Source: Pseudomonas sp. KU43P (lineage in GTDB: Bacteria; Pseudomonadota; Gammaproteobacteria; Pseudomonadales; Pseudomonadaceae). Taken from it: a stretch of DNA of 64,000 bases. Every line of letters begins with the position of its first letter. Position 1 is the first letter of the stretch. The stretch is from assembly GCF_033095865.1 (NCBI RefSeq), contig NZ_AP019365.1, positions 4,995,501 through 5,059,500 of the forward strand, in the 5' to 3' direction. A program made the translations under genes and the position numbers. A model generated the notes under the pieces. It searched no databases. It saw only the letters and a program-made list of their open reading frames with translations, and was not told the origin of the DNA. Below, one piece after another: positions 8,733-17,054 of this stretch.

Positions 8733-10034
8733 TTATCTCCGGTTCGGGTTGAAGGTGCTCGGCAAGGTGGCCCAGCAACTATCGTAGTCGGCCTGCAATT
8801 GCGGGCATTCGAGGGCCTGACGGCTCGGACGCAGCACCTGGCTGGTCTCGAACATGAAAGCCATGGTGTTGTCGATCTTGTGCGGCGCAAGGTCTGTGGT
8901 GATGGCTTTCTCGCAGGTGTCGGCATCAGGCCCGTGAGCGCTCATCACGCCGTGCAGCGAGGCACCACCCGGCACGAAGCCTTCGGCCTTGGCATCGTAG
9001 GCGCCGTCGATCAGGCCCATGAACTCGTTCATCAGATTGCGGTGGAACCATGGTGGACGGAAGGTGTTTTCGGCCACCATCCAGCGCGGTGGGAAGATCA
9101 CGAAGTCCATGTTGGCCAGGCCGTGTACGCTGGTCGGCGAAGTCAGCACGGTGAAGATCGACGGATCGGGATGGTCGAAGCTGACCGTACCCAGGGTGTT
9201 GAAGCGGCGCAGATCGTATTTGTAGGGCACATTGCTGCCGTGCCAGGCGACCACGTCCAGCGGCGAATGCTGCAACTGGCAGGCCCAGTGCTCGCCGAGA
9301 AATTTCTGCACCAGTTGCACCGGCCGCTCGGCTTCTTCGTAGTGCGCTACCGGGGTGAGGAAATCGCGCGGGTTGGCCAGGCCGTTGCTGCCGATCGGGC
9401 CGAGGTCCGGCAGGCGCAGTGGCGCGCCGTGGTTTTCCGCGATGTAACCACGCGCCTGGCCGTCGAGCAGCTCGACGCGGAACTTCATGCCGCGCGGGAT
9501 CACCGCGATTTCCAGCGGCGCGACATCCATCAGCCCCAGTTCGGTGGCAATGCGCAGGCGACCCTGCTCGGGTACCAGCAGCAATTCGCCATCGGCATTG
9601 AAGAACACCCGGTCCATGGAGCGGTTGGCGCGGTAGATGTAGATGCTAACCCCAGCCGGCTTTTCAGCCGCCGAATTGGCCACCATCGGCAGCCAGCCTT
9701 CGATGAAGTCGGTCGGCTCGCTGGGGATCGGTTGCGGGTTCCAGCGCAGGCGGTTGGGGGTGACTGCGCCCAGCGGGCCGCCGAGCGGCTGGCGCTCCAG
9801 GCGTTCGAAGCGCGGGTGCAGGGCCGAGGGGCGGATGCGGTAGAGCCAGGTGCGACGCAGCTCGCTACGGGCCATGGTGAACGCCGTACCCGACAGCAGC
9901 TCGGCATACAGCCCGTAGGGGGCCTTCTGCGGTGAGTTCTGCCCAACTGGCAATGCGCCGGGCAAGGCTTCAGAGGCGAATTCGTTGCCGAAGCCGCTCA
10001 GGTACTGAAGGTCGGGGGACGTGTCGCGATTCAT
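8733..10034 (-). CDS. hmgA: Homogentisate 1,2-dioxygenase
   Basis: 433 aa. This Fe(II) enzyme opens the homogentisate ring to maleylacetoacetate. By direct count the iron ligands are His331 and Glu337 (FHRNLMNE) and His367 (MSAHGP), and the catalytic His288 lies in SFDHPD; all are present at the positions I recall for the P. putida enzyme. The start [19 protein letters not shown] is typical. It is the first gene of the hmg operon and diverges from hmgR. Loss of this enzyme in pseudomonads causes brown pyomelanin; nothing here suggests inactivation. Confidence 0.97.
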   Translation of the reverse strand: MNRDTSPDLQYLSGFGNEFASEALPGALPVGQNSPQKAPYGLYAELLSGTAFTMARSELRRTWLYRIRPSALHPRFERLERQPLGGPLGAVTPNRLRWNPQPIPSEPTDFIEGWLPMVANSAAEKPAGVSIYIYRANRSMDRVFFNADGELLLVPEQGRLRIATELGLMDVAPLEIAVIPRGMKFRVELLDGQARGYIAENHGAPLRLPDLGPIGSNGLANPRDFLTPVAHYEEAERPVQLVQKFLGEHWACQLQHSPLDVVAWHGSNVPYKYDLRRFNTLGTVSFDHPDPSIFTVLTSPTSVHGLANMDFVIFPPRWMVAENTFRPPWFHRNLMNEFMGLIDGAYDAKAEGFVPGGASLHGVMSAHGPDADTCEKAITTDLAPHKIDNTMAFMFETSQVLRPSRQALECPQLQADYDSCWATLPSTFNPNRR

Positions 10035-10058
10035 CGAAGCCTCCGGGTTTTGTTTTTA

Positions 10059-10075
10059 TCGTAATCAGATTACGA
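10059..10075. promoter_or_regulatory. Probable HmgR operator, 17-bp palindrome
   Basis: TCGTAATCAGATTACGA is a perfect 8-1-8 palindrome 25 bases upstream of the hmgA start, with a further half site CGTAAT at 10080-10085. HmgR of P. putida is known to bind a 17-bp palindrome in the hmgA promoter and to release it with homogentisate; position, length and context agree. Confidence 0.85.
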
Positions 10076-10148
10076 ATAACGTAATTTGCTCCCTGCATGG
10101 CGTCAAGCTATAAAGGCGCGACTCGAAGAATCCGGAACCTCCACGCCC

Positions 10149-10931
10149 ATGGCCAAAGCCAGCTCCACCACCGACACCGGCAAGCAGAAGGTCCGCTCGG
10201 CGGAAGTCGGCACCGACATCCTCAAGGCCCTCGCCGAGCTGTCCCCTTCCACCTCGCTGTCGCGCCTGGCCGAACACGTGCAGATGCCGGCGAGCAAGGT
10301 GCACCGCTACCTCCAGGCGCTGATCGCCAGTGGTTTTGCCGAACAGGATGCAGCCACCAACCACTATGGGCTGGGGCGTGAAGCCTTGCGCGTGGGCCTG
10401 GCGGCGCTAGGCAGCATCGATGTGTTGAAAGTGGCGGCGCTGCCGCTGTCGCAACTGCGCGACGAACTCAACGAAAGCTGCTTCATCGCCGTGTGGGGCA
10501 ACCAGGGCGCCACGGTGGTGAGCATCGAGCCTGCGGTGCGCGCAGTCACCGTGGTGACCCAGATCGGTTCGGTACTGCCGCTGCTCAGTTCGTCCACCGG
10601 GCTGGTGTTCGCCGCCTACCTGCCGGAGCGCGAAACCGTGGACCTGCGCGACCGTGAACTGGCCACGCTGCAGCACTCTGCCAGCGACTACGCCCCCCTG
10701 CTGGCCGGCATTCGCGAGCGCGGCCTGCACCATGTGCATGGTTTGCTGATGCCCGGCGTGGATGCCCTGTCGGCACCGGTGTTCAACGCCCTCGGGCAGA
10801 TCGCCGCGGTGATGACCGTGGTGGGGCCGACGTCGATCTTCCACGCCGATGAACATGGCCCGGCGGCGCAGCGCCTGATGGCGGCTGCCCGTGATACCAG
10901 CTGGCGCATGGGCCATTCACCGAAGGCCTGA
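10149..10931 (+). CDS. hmgR: IclR-family repressor of the homogentisate operon
   Basis: About 260 aa. An N-terminal winged helix-turn-helix (SAEVGTDILKALAELSPSTSLSRLAEHVQMPASKVHRYLQALIASGF) is followed by the IclR effector domain, with SIDVLKVAALPLSQLRDELNES and GLVFAAYLP. It is divergent from hmgA with the 17-bp palindrome between them, so it should repress hmgA-fahA-maiA and probably itself, with homogentisate as inducer. ATG 10149 is chosen although its ribosome site is weak; an in-frame TTG at 10086 would overlap the operator area. A strong terminator follows at 11117. Confidence 0.93.
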   Translation: MAKASSTTDTGKQKVRSAEVGTDILKALAELSPSTSLSRLAEHVQMPASKVHRYLQALIASGFAEQDAATNHYGLGREALRVGLAALGSIDVLKVAALPLSQLRDELNESCFIAVWGNQGATVVSIEPAVRAVTVVTQIGSVLPLLSSSTGLVFAAYLPERETVDLRDRELATLQHSASDYAPLLAGIRERGLHHVHGLLMPGVDALSAPVFNALGQIAAVMTVVGPTSIFHADEHGPAAQRLMAAARDTSWRMGHSPKA

Positions 10932-11116
10932 AACAGACGTGGGCACTGTTGCCCGAAACGTAAAGGTGAATGTCATAAGCGGCTATTTTTCCCACAGGAT
11001 CAAGCGCTTATTCTTAACTCACTGGCCGGCATGAAGGGCACTACCCCCCCCGCCCTTCAGGCTTGCGAGGTTCTACCGACGTAGATTTTGAAGCTCCTTG
11101 ATCTAACGTCTCGATT

Positions 11117-11144
11117 GGCCGCTGCGATTGCAGCGGCCTTTTTT
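11117..11144 (+). terminator. Rho-independent terminator
   Basis: Perfect 9-bp stem GGCCGCTGC / GCAGCGGCC with a 4-base loop followed by six T (11139-11144). It reads on the plus strand 185 bases past the hmgR stop. The distance leaves room for a small RNA or a long 3' end; no other plus-strand gene is between. Confidence 0.9.
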
Positions 11145-11164
11145 ATGCAGGGTGCAAACAGCCA

Positions 11165-12079
11165 TCAACCCAGCGGATACTTCTGCAGGTTGGCCATCAT
11201 CTGTTGCAGCGCCTGCACATTGTCCTGCGGGTGCACCGCGTCGTCGAAGTCGCCGATCCGGGCCCAATTTTGCGCCACTTGCTCCGGGGTGAAGCCTTCG
11301 CGCGGGTCGAAGCCGACACCCAGGCTGCGCTCCCAGCGCACCTTGCCAATCCAGCCACCGCCCACCTCGAACAGCGCTCCGCTGTCCTGGCACTGCTCGC
11401 TGCCCAGGTACACCACCAGCGGGCTCACCAATTCGGGCTTGAGCCGCTCGAATACCTGCGGCGGGATCAGCCCTTCGGTCATGCGCGTGCCGCCAGTGGG
11501 GGCGATGGCATTGACCAGCACGCCATGCTTGCGTCCTTCGATGGCCAGGGTGCGGGTCAGGCCATACAGGCCCAGCTTAGCCATGCCGTAGTTGGCCTGG
11601 CCGAAATTGCCGTAGATACCGGAGGTGGAGGCGGTGAAGATCACCCGCCCCCAGTTCTGCTCGCGCAGGTGCGGCCAGGCGGCGCGGGTAACCTTGTAGG
11701 CACCCTCGACATGCACCTGGTAGACCTGCTCCCAGTCAGCGTCATCCATCTTGTGGAACGTCTTGTCACGCAGGATGCCGGCATTGTTCACCAGCACGTC
11801 GACTTGGCCGAAGCTGTCCAGGGCCTGTTCGACGATGCGCGCGCCGTCGCTGACCGAGTCGTGGTTGGCCACCGCCGTTCCACCTGCAGCGCGAATCTCT
11901 TCCACCACGCGGTCGGCTGCCGAGGCATTGGCGCCTTCACCATGGCTCGACCCACCCAGATCATTGACCACCACCCGGGCGCCGCGCGCGGCGAACAGCA
12001 GCGCATGGGCGCGGCCCAGGCCGCCACCGGCCCCCGTGACGATTACCACACGGTCTTGCAGAGATACCGGCTCGCTCAT
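11165..12079 (-). CDS. Short-chain dehydrogenase, 3-hydroxyacyl-CoA/17-beta-HSD type 4-like
   Basis: 304 aa, longer than a classical SDR (about 250) because of a C-terminal extension (FEVGGGWIGKVRWERSLGVGFDP...) seen in the (R)-hydroxyacyl-CoA dehydrogenase part of multifunctional enzyme 2. Rossmann motif TGAGGGLGRAHA, VNDLGGSSHGEG, NNAG, and active-site Tyr and Lys in ANYGMAKLGL are all present. It likely oxidises a 3-hydroxyacyl-CoA or a sterol/hydroxy substrate with NAD. It precedes the next minus-strand gene's stop region by about 115 bases, so it may be separately expressed. Confidence 0.82.
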   Translation of the reverse strand: MSEPVSLQDRVVIVTGAGGGLGRAHALLFAARGARVVVNDLGGSSHGEGANASAADRVVEEIRAAGGTAVANHDSVSDGARIVEQALDSFGQVDVLVNNAGILRDKTFHKMDDADWEQVYQVHVEGAYKVTRAAWPHLREQNWGRVIFTASTSGIYGNFGQANYGMAKLGLYGLTRTLAIEGRKHGVLVNAIAPTGGTRMTEGLIPPQVFERLKPELVSPLVVYLGSEQCQDSGALFEVGGGWIGKVRWERSLGVGFDPREGFTPEQVAQNWARIGDFDDAVHPQDNVQALQQMMANLQKYPLG

Positions 12080-12195
12080 GCTCTTGGCTCCAGCTCAGAT
12101 TGAATGCGTCGAGTCTCTGCCAACGCGCAGGCGGCGGACAATCAAGCGCACCCACGCTGAATGCCAGGCAATAACGCCGGACGATGGTCGACGGT

Positions 12196-13101
12196 TCAGG
12201 ACCAAGCAACTTTCTGCGGCAGGTAGCTCAGCAATTTTTCGCGAAACGCCAGGTAATGGCGCAGTACCAGCGCCGGCGCTTCGGTGTGCGGGTAATGGCC
12301 AATGCCCTGCAACTGCACGGTGTCGGGGTTGGGCACCAGTTGCCGATAACGCTCGACGATGCGCGCACCCGAGATCGGGTCGACCACGCCATTGATCATG
12401 CCCAGGGCCACACCCTCGTTCCGCAACGCACCGACCCAGCGTTCGCGATAGGCACTGCGCTCCGGCACGAAGCTCACCAGCTTGTGCAGGATGCGCGTAC
12501 CTCCGTGCGCCGCAATCAGGCTCCAGCAATCATCCAGGGCACTTTCGCTGGGGTGGGTGCAGGGCCCGTAGATCTGCGTGACATTGCGTACCAGGTCATC
12601 ACGCCTGAACGAGCGCCCGACCAGCCAGCCCAGGCGGCTGAGCAGCAACTTCTGGATCAGCAGCACCTGGCAGCTTTCAGGGAACAGGCCGCTGTTGAGA
12701 AACACGCAGCTGGCAATTTCGGCGCGCTGCTCGTGGTGGCGCGCCAGCAACTCCTGGGCAACGCTGCCGCCATAGTCGTGGGCCAGCAGGTGCACCGGTG
12801 CGTCGACCTTGAGGTGGGCCAGCAAGGCCTGCTGGAGGTCGGCTTGTTCTATCAGGCTGTAGGTATGGTCAAGGGGTTTGGCTGAATCGCCGAACCCCAA
12901 CATGTCGCAGGCGATCAGTCGAAAATGCTGGGTCAACGGCGCCCACAGGTAGTGCCAATCCCAGCTTGCAGTTGGGAATCCATGCAGCAGTAGCAGGGGC
13001 TCTCCTTGCCCTGCGGTCCAGTAGCGGATGCTCTGGCCCCGGAACGTGTAAGTCTGTCCCCGGGTACGCCAGACGCACAATGGTATCTCGGCCAATGGCA
13101 T
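12196..13101 (-). CDS. Alpha/beta hydrolase with aspartate nucleophile (MEST/dehalogenase-like)
   Basis: 301 aa. The fold is clear: oxyanion motif LLLLHGFPTASWDW, DMLGFGDSAKP, nucleophile elbow LLAHDYGGSVAQ and a late His in GIGHYPHTEAP. The elbow carries Asp instead of Ser, as in epoxide hydrolases and haloalkane dehalogenases and in the mesoderm-specific-transcript (MEST) group; the overall length and PLCVWRTRGQTYTFRGQSIRYW start fit the latter. Substrate is unknown. ATG 13101 is preferred over 13179, which adds a low-complexity leader. No recognisable operon partner. Confidence 0.78.
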   Translation of the reverse strand: MPLAEIPLCVWRTRGQTYTFRGQSIRYWTAGQGEPLLLLHGFPTASWDWHYLWAPLTQHFRLIACDMLGFGDSAKPLDHTYSLIEQADLQQALLAHLKVDAPVHLLAHDYGGSVAQELLARHHEQRAEIASCVFLNSGLFPESCQVLLIQKLLLSRLGWLVGRSFRRDDLVRNVTQIYGPCTHPSESALDDCWSLIAAHGGTRILHKLVSFVPERSAYRERWVGALRNEGVALGMINGVVDPISGARIVERYRQLVPNPDTVQLQGIGHYPHTEAPALVLRHYLAFREKLLSYLPQKVAWS

Positions 13102-13292
13102 CGTCTTCGTCCCGGTTGCTAACAGTTGAGGGTGTTGGGCTTTTGTGTGTTGGGCAAGGCTGCGGTCATTGCATGTCACCTCGGCACATACATGTGCTCT
13201 CTCTGTCGAGGCAGAGTCTAGTCAGGTGACCCTCAGGTGAAACTTGCGTTGCCAGCCAGCTTGATGACTTAGCGAGTCAGTGGCACGAACGG

Positions 13293-13979
13293 TCACAGCA
13301 GCATGGCCAGCAGCGGCGCGGCGAACAGGTTGAGCAAGCCGGTCAGCACCATGACCAGGCCGGCCACGGAACCTTCTTCGCGGCCTACCTCGTGGGCGCG
13401 GCTGACCCCAGCGCCATGCGCGCCGACACCGAACAGCGCACCCCGCGCCAACGCCGAGCGCAACGGCAGCCAGCGCAGCAGCACACCGCCGAACAGGGCA
13501 CCGAGCACACCGGTGAACATCACGAACACGGCGGTCAGCTCCGGCACGCCACCCAGATCATGGGCCAGCGGCATGGCGAATGGCGTGGTGATCGAACGTG
13601 GCACCAGAGACAGGCTGGTCGCGGTGTCCAGCGCCAGCAGGTGGGCCAGCCCCCAGGAGCTGGCGATCGAAGCTGTGCTGCCTGCCAGCATACCGAGCAG
13701 CAACGCCGGCCAATCCCGCGCCAGCATCGCTCGCTGCTGCCAGATAGGCACCGCGAAGGCCACGGTCGCCGGGCCCAGCACGCTCATCAGCCAGTGAGTG
13801 TTGCGGGCGTATTCGGCATAGGCGGTGTGCAAGGGCATTGCAACCGCCAGCAACAAGGCAGGTACCAGGATCAGTGGCGACACCAGGTAACGCCCGGTGC
13901 GCCTATACAACCAGCGGCTGCCCAGGTACGCCAGCAGGGTCAGCGCCAGCCAGAACAAGGGCATGGGTTCAAGGCTCAT
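13293..13979 (-). CDS. lrgB: LrgB/CidB-family membrane protein
   Basis: 228 aa with about seven hydrophobic helices. Family motifs visible are VLGPATVAFAVPIW, LVPRSITTPFAMPLA and LFGVGAHGAGVSRAHEVG. LrgB/CidB proteins pair with LrgA/CidA in control of autolysis and, in some bacteria, in pyruvate or glycolate transport. It overlaps lrgA by 11 bases, so translation is probably coupled. Inner membrane. Confidence 0.92.
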   Translation of the reverse strand: MSLEPMPLFWLALTLLAYLGSRWLYRRTGRYLVSPLILVPALLLAVAMPLHTAYAEYARNTHWLMSVLGPATVAFAVPIWQQRAMLARDWPALLLGMLAGSTASIASSWGLAHLLALDTATSLSLVPRSITTPFAMPLAHDLGGVPELTAVFVMFTGVLGALFGGVLLRWLPLRSALARGALFGVGAHGAGVSRAHEVGREEGSVAGLVMVLTGLLNLFAAPLLAMLL

Positions 13980-14355
13980 GGCGCAACCTCCAGCGGCACA
14001 CCAGCTCGACGGTGACGGCGGTCACCACCATGACCATCAGGGTGCTCACAGCAATCACCAGCAGGATGCGCCAGCCTTCTTCGCGTACCAGGCTGCCGTA
14101 GTCGAGCAGGCTCATCAGCGCCGGAATGAAGAACAACAGCATCTCGGCCATGAGCCAGCCTGCACCCAGCTGCAAGGTGGCAGGCTGGACTACGCCGCAA
14201 GCGAACAACAGCAACAGCAGGGCCAAGCCCATGACACCGCCAGGGATCGGCCAGCCCAGCCAGCCAGCGAGCTGACCGCCGACCCAGAACAATGCCAACA
14301 GGACTGCCAGCTCGGCGAGCAGGCGCAGGGGCTTTTTCAATAACGCGGGTTTCAT
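13969..14355 (-). CDS. lrgA: LrgA/CidA-family holin-like protein
   Basis: 128 aa with four membrane helices and the family segment GWPIPGGVMGLALLLLL, then LQLGAGWLMAEMLLFFIPALMSLLDY. CidA/LrgA proteins are small holin-like membrane proteins that work with the LrgB partner. First gene of a two-gene operon; divergent from a LysR regulator with 97 bases between, which suggests local control. Confidence 0.92.
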   Translation of the reverse strand: MKPALLKKPLRLLAELAVLLALFWVGGQLAGWLGWPIPGGVMGLALLLLLFACGVVQPATLQLGAGWLMAEMLLFFIPALMSLLDYGSLVREEGWRILLVIAVSTLMVMVVTAVTVELVCRWRLRHEP

Positions 14356-14452
14356 GGTGGGCTTCCTCGACAGGCCACCATTTTAAGATTCGGCTGCCTA
14401 GGCCAGAAGCGAATTGTTAGACTGATCACCATTCCATAATGGAATTCAAGGC

Positions 14453-15325
14453 ATGGAATTCAAACAGCTGCGTAGCTTCATCGAAGTGGTCCAGCGCGGC
14501 GGCTTCACCCAAGCCGCACAAACGCTGCACATCAGCCAATCGGCCGTGAGCAAGCAGGTGGCCCAGCTTGAGCAGGCGCTCGGCCAGCCACTGCTCGAAC
14601 GTCAGGCTTCGCACCTGCACCTGACTGCAGCCGGGCGCATTGTCCTGGAGCGTGGCGAGGCGTTGTTGCGTCAACGCCAGGCGCTGCTCAACGAGTTGGA
14701 CGACCTGAGCCAGATGGAACGCGGCGAACTGCGCCTGGGTTTGCCAATGCTCGGCAGCGATGCCTTGTTCGCCGGACTGTTTGCAGAATACCGCCGGCGT
14801 CATCCGAACATTGCGATTCAGTTGCTCGAAGGCGGTAGCCGCACGGTCGAGCAGGCAGTGCACAGTGGCGAGCTGGAACTGGGCGGCAGCCTGACACCGA
14901 ACGACCCTGCATTCGAACACCAGCCGTTCTGCAACGAGCCGCTGGATGCGCTGTTGCCGACCGGGCATGCACTGGCGAGGCAGAAGCAGGTCGATCTGCT
15001 GCAACTCGCCGACACGCCTTTTCTGCTGTATCAGCGCGGCTTTGTGCTGAATGAGCGGCTGCTGAAGGCTTGCCAGCAACAGGGGTTCACACCCAAGGAA
15101 GGTGGGCGCAGTGGCCAGGCGGATTTTCTGGTAGCGCTGGTGGCGGCAGGGCAAGGCGTGGTGCTGCTGCCGCGTGTGGTGGCGAAGGCCCTGGAGCGGC
15201 CTGGTGTGGTGAGGTTGCCTTTAAGGGCACCGGAGTACCTGCGCTGGGATATCGCCTTTATCTGGCGGCGTGGCGCGTACCTTTCGCGGGCTGCTAAGGC
15301 GTGGCTTGAGCTGGTGAGGCAATAG
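14453..15325 (+). CDS. LysR-type regulator, divergent from lrgAB (CidR-like position)
   Basis: 290 aa. N-terminal helix-turn-helix MEFKQLRSFIEVVQRGGFTQAAQTLHISQSAVSKQVAQLE, then the effector-binding domain. In several bacteria a LysR protein (CidR) sits beside cid/lrg genes and responds to weak acids; the divergent placement here supports a similar job, but the effector is not readable. Transcription likely ends in the REP hairpin at 15344. Confidence 0.88.
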   Translation: MEFKQLRSFIEVVQRGGFTQAAQTLHISQSAVSKQVAQLEQALGQPLLERQASHLHLTAAGRIVLERGEALLRQRQALLNELDDLSQMERGELRLGLPMLGSDALFAGLFAEYRRRHPNIAIQLLEGGSRTVEQAVHSGELELGGSLTPNDPAFEHQPFCNEPLDALLPTGHALARQKQVDLLQLADTPFLLYQRGFVLNERLLKACQQQGFTPKEGGRSGQADFLVALVAAGQGVVLLPRVVAKALERPGVVRLPLRAPEYLRWDIAFIWRRGAYLSRAAKAWLELVRQ

Positions 15326-15343
15326 ACGCTCTGCGCGCGCCCT

Positions 15344-15369
15344 TGTGGAGCCGGCAAGCCGGCTCCACA
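15344..15369. repeat. REP element (single, palindromic)
   Basis: Perfect 12-bp arms TGTGGAGCCGGC / GCCGGCTCCACA around AA. It is the core of the P. putida REP family and sits between the convergent LysR and mioC genes, where it may also stop transcription. Confidence 0.9.
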
Positions 15370-15387
15370 GACGAGGAAGAAAATGCC

Positions 15388-15843
15388 TCAGGCCTTCAAG
15401 GCCTCGACAAAGGCCGCCAGCCATGGCTCGGCATCGGTCTCGGGAGTGACGGTCTCGCTGGCATCGAGCTGGAGCATCGGCTGCACTTCCCGCACCCCCA
15501 GCTCGGCAAACAGCTCGCGCATCTGCTCGCCACCGCCGCAGTAGGTATCACCGTAGCTGGAATCGCCCAAGGCAATTACCCCACCCGGCAGGCCGCGCCA
15601 GGCCGCAGGCAGGGTGTCACGAATGGTGCTGTACAGCGGCATCAGGTTATCCGGCAGCTCGCCCATGCCAGTGGTCGAAGTGACCGCCAGTAACGCTTGT
15701 GGGCCAAACCCTTCGAGGTCCTGCTGGGTAGCGCGGGCAGCATGCCAGGCTTCGAAGCCTGCTGCCTTTAGCAGGGCCTCGGCATGGCGGGCGACTTCTT
15801 CGGCAGTGCCGTACACGGAGCCGGAAATAATGGCGACTTTCAT
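15388..15843 (-). CDS. mioC: MioC-like flavodoxin
   Basis: 151 aa, a single flavodoxin domain. FMN-phosphate loop SGSVYGTAEEVA, flavin-stacking TSTTGMGELPDN and ALGDSSYGDTYCGGG match MioC/YqcA-type short flavodoxins, electron carriers in the cytoplasm. Divergent from the LOV photoreceptor gene across 104 bases; that both bind FMN is noted but not evidence of a shared job. Confidence 0.88.
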   Translation of the reverse strand: MKVAIISGSVYGTAEEVARHAEALLKAAGFEAWHAARATQQDLEGFGPQALLAVTSTTGMGELPDNLMPLYSTIRDTLPAAWRGLPGGVIALGDSSYGDTYCGGGEQMRELFAELGVREVQPMLQLDASETVTPETDAEPWLAAFVEALKA

Positions 15844-15947
15844 CGAGAAGAGGATTCCGAAACTGAGTGAAAACGTAGGATACTAGCATTCGACGCTGGC
15901 AAAAGGCCGCCTCTACCAAAGTCCACTTTCTGCTCTATGGCCCGGAC

Positions 15948-16376
15948 ATGATCAACGCGCAACTGCTGCAATCGATGGTCGATGCTTCCAATGACGGGAT
16001 TGTGGTCGCCGAACAAGAAGGCGACGACACCATCCTGATCTACGTGAATGCGGCGTTCGAACGCCTGACCGGTTTCAGCCGCGACGAAATCCTCTACCAG
16101 GATTGCCGCTTCCTGCAGGCCCATGACCGCGACCAGCTGGGCCGCGCGCGCATCCGCCAGGCGCTGGCGGAGGGCCGCCCGTGCCGCGAGGTACTGCGCA
16201 ACTACCGCAAGGACGGCAGCCTGTTCTGGAACGAGCTGTCGATCACCCCAGTGCGCAGCGATACCGACCAGCGCAATTACTTCATCGGCATCCAGAAGGA
16301 CGTCAGCCGCCAGGTTGAGCTGGAACGTGAACTGGCCGAATTGCACGCTCGTCGGAATTCCGACGAGCGTTCGTGA
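15948..16376 (+). CDS. Short LOV blue-light photoreceptor (PpSB1-LOV type)
   Basis: 142 aa, one LOV (PAS) domain with N- and C-terminal helical caps and no output domain. The photoactive Cys is Cys53 in YQDCRFLQ (family GxNCRFLQ; here YQD replaces GxN), and FMN contacts R54, Q57 and the NYFIG strand with its Gln (FIGIQKDVS) are present. Length and sequence are very close to PpSB1-LOV of P. putida KT2440 as I recall it, which forms a flavin-Cys adduct with very slow dark recovery. The C-terminal Jalpha-like helix RQVELERELAELHAR supports dimerisation. Its final codons contain a perfect 26-bp palindrome. The adjacent PilZ and LitR-like genes suggest signalling partners. Confidence 0.95.
   Translation: MINAQLLQSMVDASNDGIVVAEQEGDDTILIYVNAAFERLTGFSRDEILYQDCRFLQAHDRDQLGRARIRQALAEGRPCREVLRNYRKDGSLFWNELSITPVRSDTDQRNYFIGIQKDVSRQVELERELAELHARRNSDERS
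16345..16370. repeat. Perfect 26-bp palindrome in the 3' end of the LOV gene
   Basis: Arms ACGCTCGTCGGAA / TTCCGACGAGCGT with no spacer, ending 6 bases before the LOV stop codon's last base region. It covers the codons for the tail HARRNSDER. There is no T-run behind it (next bases TCGTGAACC), so it is not a standard terminator; an operator or an RNA hairpin at the LOV-PilZ junction are options. Confidence 0.9.
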
Positions 16377-16436
16377 ACCAAGCGCCTCCGGCACGGTCAA
16401 TTTCCGTTGAAGAAATCGTCACCACCGAGTTCGATC

Positions 16437-17054
16437 ATGCAAGCCGATGCGCTCCTGACCCAGGACGAACTGGATTTTATCCAGGACATGCAGCACTCAC
16501 CGCAGTTGAACCTGGCCGACCCCATGTCGAGCCTGCTGGTCAACGGCGACCATCGCATTCAATCGTTGCTGACCCGGCTGGTCGCCAACGAACAGGTCAC
16601 TCTGCAAGCGCAGTTCAACAATCAGCAGATCAGCTTCCCGCTGCAGTTGGTGGAAGACGAGTTCCACGCGGTGCACCTGCAGATCGGCTCCCCTGAAATC
16701 TACGAAGACGGCCCGATGCTGCGCCCATGGCGCTTGTCGATGGACCAACCGAGTGCGTTGTTGGACGCGCAAGGCCATGCCAGCGGCCTGCTGGTGCGTG
16801 ATATTTCCTTCAAGGGCGCTCTCGTGGAAATTCGCGGGCTGCCACAAGCTCCGTCGCGCTTCGACCTGCACTTCGCGCCAGGGGGTATCCCGGCAATCAC
16901 CCTGCACGGCAGGCTGCGCCGGCGCATTGGCCCTGACCTTGCCGCCTACGACCTCAGCCGCAGCCCGGCCGAGGAAGTGGAGCGGTTGCGCGAATATATT
17001 CTCCAGGCCCACCGCCAGGCGCACCCGGAGCTGCACGCTCAAGTATCGAGCTGA
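16437..17054 (+). CDS. YcgR-like PilZ-domain protein
   Basis: 205 aa. The N-terminal part (about 15-95, MSSLLVNGDHRIQSLLTRL ... FHAVHLQIGSPEIYED) resembles the YcgR flagellar-brake N domain; the C-terminal part carries the PilZ strand GLLVRDISFKGALVEI with the (D/N)xSxxG motif. The partner RxxxR motif is not intact: RPWRLS gives RxxR, so c-di-GMP binding may be weak or altered. ATG 16437 is preferred to an in-frame TTG at 16407. It lies 60 bases after the LOV gene on the same strand and overlaps the convergent LitR-like gene by 16 bases. It could link light input to motility or biofilm, which is inference. Confidence 0.78.
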   Translation: MQADALLTQDELDFIQDMQHSPQLNLADPMSSLLVNGDHRIQSLLTRLVANEQVTLQAQFNNQQISFPLQLVEDEFHAVHLQIGSPEIYEDGPMLRPWRLSMDQPSALLDAQGHASGLLVRDISFKGALVEIRGLPQAPSRFDLHFAPGGIPAITLHGRLRRRIGPDLAAYDLSRSPAEEVERLREYILQAHRQAHPELHAQVSS

